Positions 58,190 to 64,000 of a stretch of DNA of 64,000 bases are shown piece after piece (position 1 is the stretch's first letter; every line of letters begins with the position of its first letter). Both the position numbers and the translations under genes were made by a program. Location of the stretch: positions 5,295,001 to 5,359,000 of the forward strand of contig NC_092670.1 in assembly GCF_964355755.1 (NCBI RefSeq), written 5' to 3'. The notes beneath the pieces are model-generated. The model was given only the letters and a program-made list of their open reading frames with translations. It was not told the DNA's origin and did not search any database. Source of the DNA: Antedon mediterranea (taxonomy: Eukaryota; Echinodermata; Crinoidea; Comatulida; Antedonidae).

Positions 58190-59000
58190 AGCCCCTTTCT
58201 CACAGAGCTGAGTGCCAGGAATATTGCGGAAATATACCATTACCATGCCGGTATGGTTTTCTGTGTGAACGGGTCGTCTTGGCATCATGCCGGCACCATG
58301 CCGGCATCGACATGACCTGCTTTAGACCTAGTAATATTCTAGGGATATTCCCCGCAATGCCAGACGGGCATTCTGTGAGAACGTAACGCCGTTATATTCC
58401 GGGGTTCCCTGTCGAGGCTTCAGACACCTTGCGCGGTCAAGTGTATCACTTTGGCGCCGATTCAATTCAATTAACAATAATAATGTCGAACTGGAGGGAT
58501 AATGAGATAAGAGAGCTGCTAAGGGGACAAGAAGAAATTTGTAGCATAATCTATAGCAGGCCTAGGCCTAGCTCTTTGTTGGTGCCTAACTAGCCTGACC
58601 CTTCGTCGCCTTGTAAATTGTACAGCCTTCTAAGGTGTTTTACAGATTGCCGATGACGGCTAATTAATTGCTGTACCTGTATAATATATGCACAATATAC
58701 TGTACATAGCATGTATTGCATAAATATGCTATAAAGGAAGATAATAATCTGTAACCTAACATTCGCCGCCATATATCCCTAGACAAAAATAATAACAATA
58801 AAGGACGCCCTCAATAATTATTTTGTCAGAGACTTTTTATTGGCCGAATATGCCCGACTCCTTTCTCACAGAAAGACGGTATATACCGGTTATATTTCCG
58901 GCACGATAGTCCGATGAGAATGGGTATATGCCGGTAACGATACCGGCACGACGCCAGCACTGTACCAATATATTGCAGACACATCTGTGAGAAAGGGGCT
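58190..59000. mobile_element. 811-bp PIF/Harbinger-like element with a vestigial ORF
   Basis: Inverted ends AGCCCCTTTCTCACAGA / TCTGTGAGAAAGGGGCT are flanked by TTA at 58187-58189 and 59001-59003. Subterminal GCCGGCAC and TATACCGGT motifs lie at both ends. The interior holds the short ORF listed at 58483-58593. Confidence 0.9.
58483..58593 (+). pseudogene. Truncated Myb/SANT-like N terminus of a Harbinger accessory protein
   Basis: 36 codons starting MSNWRDNEIRELLRGQEEI and then running into AGGCCTA-rich sequence and a stop. The W-x-D-x-E-[IV]-R-x-LL pattern is the start of Myb/SANT-like domains in the DNA-binding partner of Harbinger transposases. Only the first helix is left. Inference from a short stretch. 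Confidence 0.5.
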
Positions 59001-60368
59001 TTATAGTAATATAATTATAGTAATGTTACTAGTAAATACAAGTTTTTTATAGTCAATTTCTTTAGAATACAGTTGATCCTACTATTACTATACTAGTAAC
59101 ACTAGTATTACAAAAACGTTAGGTAGATATCTGAGAGAAAAGGTCCAGACGGTAAACAACCGTCCACTTTAATGAAGTTTTTAAAATATAAAAAATAGTT
59201 TAAAATTTAGGAATTGAACTGTTTGTTAATAATACTGTACGTTTATGACTCTAAAAAACTATTTAAATCAGTGGATGTTTGTTGACCATTAACATCATTA
59301 CTAATGAGCTCAGAGGGCTAAATGGTCAAATGATGGTAAGGCAAACAGCGGTCATTCCGGTTAAAATAGTGTTGAATAAATCAATTCATTTTGATATTAT
59401 ACACACTTTTTAACCGCACTATGCTGCAGACAGCCGCAGAAACTACAGTAGATTTAAAATACTTACTATCTTTCTCTGATTGGTACAGTAGGCCCTACTT
59501 TATACTTCCAGTGTGAGCTGGAATACTGTACAGCTGCATACAAACAATTATTTGTATGCAAAGTTAATACACAAACTGTAATTAACACATAGACAATGCT
59601 ATTAAACATATGCTGTCATTGGAAAAGCTGTAATAGGTAGACACAATTTGCATTCACATGAGTGAGCACAAGTGTTTATAAAAGCTATAGCCTGAAAGAA
59701 GCAGTTGTGATGTAAGCCTAGCTTCAGGGAGAACCACACACCCTAGTGTATTCAGTGACAAATATTCCTGTTTAGCTGAATCGGTTACAAAAATATAATA
59801 CTAAGGCGTAGCCTGTAGGGCTTGAGGTACAGTAAAAAGAGATGCAATCTACTTTAATAGTGAGAATATTCCCTTGAATACACAATTAGCCCATTTAAGT
59901 TTATGAATGTCTAGGTACAATAAGGGCTTATGTGGGCTATAAGGAGTTCAACCATGAAGTTGGTAATGCTTAGTTGAAAAGGAGAGCAGTGGAGACACGA
60001 TTTAATGAAATGTTTTTGTTTCGAACTAGACAACTATCAACAATGGTAAATCTCTTATTGTACAAAACTGAAAGTATGCAATAAAAATTGTTTAAACTTG
60101 CTGAATACCTAACAATACAAATTGTAATGTCTGTTTATCGTCATCTTTTTTACAAGTAAAATACAATTCTAGAGAAGACCCCAAATGATGGTATACTACC
60201 ATGTTACCATTATTGAATAAATAAATGTTTTTGAACTTGAACTTGAATTTGGGGGTAAAGTATACATTTTCTAAATAAGTTTAAAAAAAAAGATTAACAA
60301 GACATTATAATAAAAAAAAATTGTAATTATGTGTAGATTTAAATAATAAAAAGGTTTTTTTTTCTTAC

Positions 60369-60459
60369 CTGCAATATTAAGTGATCGACATTTGGAACTT
60401 TCAAACAACATGGAGTCAGTAATCTCTACTACTGAATCAGCCTTTACCAAATTATAGGC
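60369..60459 (-). CDS. Possible coding exon of an unidentified minus-strand gene
   Basis: Acceptor AGCATTTAG, 91 bases, donor GTAAGA. One frame is fully open: 30 codons (AYNLVKADSVVEITDSMLFE...) plus one base, with composition like a real protein. An internal ATG at 60411 could be a start (MLFESSKCRSLNIA). No family recognised. A phase-compatible partner may be 53790-53856. It might also be a chance frame. Confidence 0.3.
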
Positions 60460-61153
60460 CTAAATGCTAAATAAAACCAAAAAATAAATGTATAATAAAA
60501 AACTGGATTCAACAACAAAATGTTTTAACTTTATATGTATTTGTATACAAAATAAGAAGCACCAACAGGTAACAGGAAATACTTATTAAATATAGTAGTT
60601 ACAAAGACTCAAAAGAAAATAACTTTTTTTTTTTAAATCCCAGCATTTTTAAGAGAATATCAAGGAGATGAGATTCATGAATACAAAAACCTGTAACATT
60701 TCCGTGGTTTATTACTTCCAGCAGCATACACTACAGTACATTCCAACCCTACTGAACCACTCGGTAGGGTATCGATTTTGTAATAAAATCAGGAATAAAA
60801 TGCGGTCTATGGGGGGTCTATGCCTATAGCCTAGTTAGTATAATAAATATTCCTTCTTGAACTAGGCCTAGGCTAGGACCTAGTAACTATAGATTTTTCA
60901 AAGTGGTTAGGATTCCGGCAGAATCAACGCAATTTATTGGTCAATTGAAAATCGCTCATCATCATGTCTTTCTTTTACACAGTCAGAAGTTGTTTGTAGA
61001 CCCTATTAATTAATTAATCTTTAATAAATTATCGTAATTAAACGGTTTCAAAATATCTCTGTTGAAACGTCAGGAAACAAATTTTTTCCAGTCAGCACCT
61101 TGAGGCCCCCCCCCCCCCTTTATTAGGCTAGGCTTACTAGACCCTCCTACCTA
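60460..61153. other. Intergenic DNA, no gene seen
   Basis: AT-rich with several AGGCCTA motifs and a C-run at about 61105-61118, directly before the LINE fragment. Confidence 0.5.
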
Positions 61154-61600
61154 CCTTGGAGAAGGTGCAGAGAAGAGCTACAAAGATGGTCAAGTCAATA
61201 AGTGATCTACCATATGAAAAAAGGTTAGAATATCTTGATCTTCAACCATTAGAGACAAGAAGACTACGAGGAGATTTGATTGAAGCTTTCAAAATTTTGA
61301 AAGGCTTTGAGGATATTGACCCAAAAGATTTATTTAAATTGTCTCACAACATCAGAACCAGGGGACACAGCTTAAAACTATATCGTCCAAAACTTAGAGG
61401 AAATCTTATGTGCAGGGTCAACTTTTTTACCATCAGAGTCATACATCACTGGAATTCTCTGCCTGAATATGTAATACAAGCCTCTTCAGTGAACATCTTT
61501 AAGTCTAGACTTGACAACTATTTTCGGCTAGAAATGGAATCTAATAGGCACTAGCCTAAACTATTTCCATCAAACATTAAGTGTAAGTGTAAGTGTACCT
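61154..61600 (+). pseudogene. 5'-truncated LINE, C-terminal end of reverse-transcriptase ORF
   Basis: The open frame LEKVQRRATKMVKSISDLPY ... LRGDLIEAFKILKG ... TRGHSLKLYRPK ... FFTIRVIHHWNSLPEYVI ... SRLDNYF (131 codons, stop 61552-61554) is the standard C-terminal tail of CR1/Jockey-group non-LTR retrotransposon polymerases. The frame is intact. The element begins abruptly (5' truncation) and ends in a (TAAGTG)n-type tail at 61578-61598, as such LINEs do. There is no endonuclease or RT core. Confidence 0.88.
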
Positions 61601-61945
61601 AGCTAGGCCTATAACCTAAACTAAGCCTTTAGTTTAGACCTTGCTAACTAGGCTATATAGGCCTAGCTAGCCCTAGTAAGCTAGACCTACTAGCCTATAG
61701 GCCTAGAGAGGGCCTAGCTAGGACTATGCTACTACTAGGCCTAGCCTGTAACTAGCATAGCCTAGATTGTCCTAGATTAGTAGGCCTACCTAGGCCTCTA
61801 GGCGAGGCCTAACTAATTTAAAGGCCTCCCTATATAGCCTAGCTAGCCTATCCTATAAAAATATAATAAATACGGCCTAGCCTCTAGGCCTACCTACCGT
61901 ACCTAGGGATAGTTCTAGCCTAGGCCTAAGTTATAGAGTCATAGA
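61600..61945. repeat. AGGCCTA/CTAGCTAG-rich low-complexity tract
   Basis: Dense short palindromes (TAGGCCTA, CTAGGCCTAG, TAGCTAG) over about 340 bases immediately after the LINE tail. No consistent period is apparent. It is the strongest local concentration of a motif scattered across the whole window. Confidence 0.8.
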
Positions 61946-62414
61946 GCCTAATTTAATCATATTAATTAATTTTTAATCGTACAAACCAAGGAAGCAGAGT
62001 GAAATTAGGCATATTCTGTTAATATATTATTCAAAAACAATGGTCTGAATTTCGCGGAATTTTGTTTGCCGCCCTCTACATTACGCAATAAAAAACAACA
62101 TGATTTATATACAATTGTTACTTATTATATGTAATAAATAATAAAATAGTAGTAAGTGACATGAATTAACATTCAAATAAACTTTAATAATAATTTTTAT
62201 TTTTTACCTTAACCCAATATTATAATTTTGAATTAAATATAATTAAATAATATGTGCAAGTTGAAAGTATTTATGTTCACTGAAACTAAAAAATGGCTGC
62301 TCAACGTACTTGGACGATTTCTCAATCGCGAAGATTGATTTATTGTTGGTAGGCTTTGAACCACCGATACATTTCATCGATTAAAACCACTGTAAGAACT
62401 ATACTTTTTTAACG

Positions 62415-63555
62415 ATGTTTCCTCAACGTCAAAGATCTCAACCAGGTGCACCGTTTGGTATGTTGATGTATATTTAGGAAAGAAAATTGTAAGCCAGAGA
62501 TGAGTGTTTTTGTGGGTGGGAGAAAGAGAGAGATGGTTGTTTGTTGTTGTTTTGGTTGGTTGGGATTCCCGTTGTGAGAGTGTGGCGACTAGTTACTGTA
62601 GGCCTAGGCCTACTGCATGTTGTTGTGATTGGCCATTGGCGTGATAGATTTGAGTTTGTAAACAGAAGGTGCTCCAAAATAATACCAAAATTAAACTGAT
62701 GTCGGTGATTCCCTTTTTTTAATTTTTAAAACTTTGTATCATAAAATAAATAATCATATTCAATGATGGCAATGAATTGTTGTTATAGCCTATCTATAAC
62801 TAGGCCTAGGCCTATGTATATTTTCGCAATGGTTTACAGTATTTACCTTGAAATGATCAACTGAGAACTCACGAAAGTGTTGAAAAATTACATAGTAGCA
62901 TAATTCCATTCCATTGTTCATTTACGTCATTGTTTCAGTCATATCAGACGGGTATTGTTTTTTTTTTATGTTCGTTATCAGCCTAAAATGATATGACCAG
63001 GAAGCTGTGCAAATTTACACATGCTCAGTACTATACGCCTAGACGACGAAGAAGAATGACCGTCTACATTTAATTGATTAATTGTTTTAACATCAGAGAA
63101 TTGATTAATTGTTGCTGAAATATTTAGTGTTTATCCTGTTTTCCCTTTAAATTTGTTGCTTTCTCCAACGGATTAATTACAAATGTTTGTGAATTTTTCA
63201 TATTTTCACTGTAACACGGTAACAAGTGACAGAAAATGAAAATAAAAACAGCATTTAAAAAAAAAAAATATTTATTGGTTTATTTATGTAGCAGAAAACA
63301 CAAAATACTGTATAAATTTATAAAATATTTACTGTATATTTTTCCCACAACTTTAGTGGGGAAAATATGGTAATGGTATACTTTTTAAAATAATAATATA
63401 CAATATTATACAGTATTCCGAAAATACCATAATTATACATCGCAGTAAAAGGCTTTTGAGAGGTATATGAGAACCATAGGCCTATTGTTTTGGTCTTATG
63501 TTTGTGTAACTCTTCATTAGACATGTTATCTCAAAAAGAAAAGATTATGGTCAAT
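62415..63555 (+). CDS. First two coding exons of an unidentified gene running off the right edge
   Basis: Exon 1, 62415-62457: MFPQRQRSQPGAPF plus one base, then donor GTATGT. Exon 2, 63521-63555, after CTCTTCATTAG: completes Asp and reads MLSQKEKIMVN to a phase-0 donor GTAAGT at 63556. The window ends exactly in a good acceptor (TTTTGACACACAG), so exon 3 should begin at the next base. The N terminus is basic and Gln/Pro-rich, so a nuclear or RNA-associated protein is conceivable, but I do not recognise it. Two short exons give limited support. Confidence 0.5.
62458..63520. other. First intron of the right-edge gene
   Basis: AT-rich with AGGCCTA motifs near 62600 and 62805. No exon or transposon end is recognised. 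Confidence 0.35.
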
Positions 63556-64000
63556 GTAAGTTTATCCAGGTAAGCTAGCTCATAGGCTACTAACACAATT
63601 TTTTGTTTCTGTAATTTTAATGTCTTCATCACTGTACATAATACTACCTGATCAAACCAGTGATTATTAAATGTTTTTATTTTATTTGTAGTAAAATTTC
63701 AATCACATTATATTTTATATTATAATTTTCATTTCATTATCAAACAATAATTTATCAGCAGTGACATAATTTCCATATATAATTTGACTATTGATCTTGT
63801 TGAATGAATGCCCCGCTTTGATCTGAAAGTCCCATAGGCAAAATTAACAATCATTTACAGCCCATTAATTTCTATGAGTGCATGCTCAATTGATTTTTTT
63901 TAAATCGTCACCTGCACTTTCAAGTTTGTAGCCTTTTATCCTATTTGAACAATAATAATGTAATCTATTACACTATATATTGTGTTATTTTGACACACAG

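Larger units (their letters stand above)
53857..60368. other. AT-rich, repeat-bearing intergenic or intronic DNA
   Basis: Contains MITEs at 54621-54799, 54955-55040 and 58190-59000 and the minisatellite at 56704-56912. Elsewhere there are only short random frames, including those at 55.6-56.5 kb, which lack any family feature. If the minus-strand exon candidates are real, this stretch is intron. Confidence 0.5.

Overview
The window reads as intron-rich, AT-rich animal nuclear DNA, most likely from an echinoderm. Sea cucumber or feather star would fit, but this is an inference. The support is spliced genes with GT/AG introns, a multi-SRCR secreted protein, animal transporter and lipid-binding genes, very frequent AGGCCTA motifs, and dense small DNA transposons and tRNA-derived SINEs. 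There are no operons, CRISPR arrays or prokaryotic signals. Exon models were assembled by hand from reading frame, splice sites and phase, with no transcript data.

Layout. 329-4146 (+): 3' part of a TMCC-family gene (two C-terminal membrane helices and a coiled coil). 7762-10220 (+): a four-exon fatty-acid-binding-protein-like gene with the canonical FABP exon structure but a changed ligand motif. 11697-17963 (+): a complete 11-exon SLC20/PiT sodium-phosphate transporter, 561 aa. 20256-23348 (-): a complete four-exon acireductone dioxygenase (ADI1), 179 aa, all four metal ligands present. 24365-24960 (-): a broken Penelope-like reverse transcriptase. 25792-30528 (-): a secreted protein of seven SRCR domains, 765 aa. 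33859-37299 (+): a single-exon 1146-aa secreted protein that I do not recognise, with two furin-type sites and a small Cys-rich tail. 40722-43494 (-): a four-exon Ser/Thr-rich mucin-like type I membrane protein, 367 aa. From 43.5 to 60 kb I find no convincing gene, mainly repeats. 61.15-61.6 kb: a 5'-truncated LINE tail. 62415 to the right edge (+): the first two coding exons of an unrecognised gene that runs out of the window.

Mobile DNA dominates the rest. Several families have 3-bp TTA/TAA target duplications and related architecture, as in PIF/Harbinger elements. One of them (58190-59000) keeps a short ORF resembling the start of a Harbinger Myb/SANT protein. A 1066-bp fold-back element at 45503-46568 is flanked by a perfect 10-bp duplication, as in Mutator-like elements.

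The most interesting part is 25.8-37.3 kb. The SRCR gene and the large unrecognised gene are divergently oriented. Both have a splice acceptor 14-17 bases before the ATG. Their proposed non-coding leader exons resemble each other, and the DNA between them carries a duplicated segment. This suggests a shared or duplicated promoter for two secreted, possibly defence-related proteins. That last step is inference.
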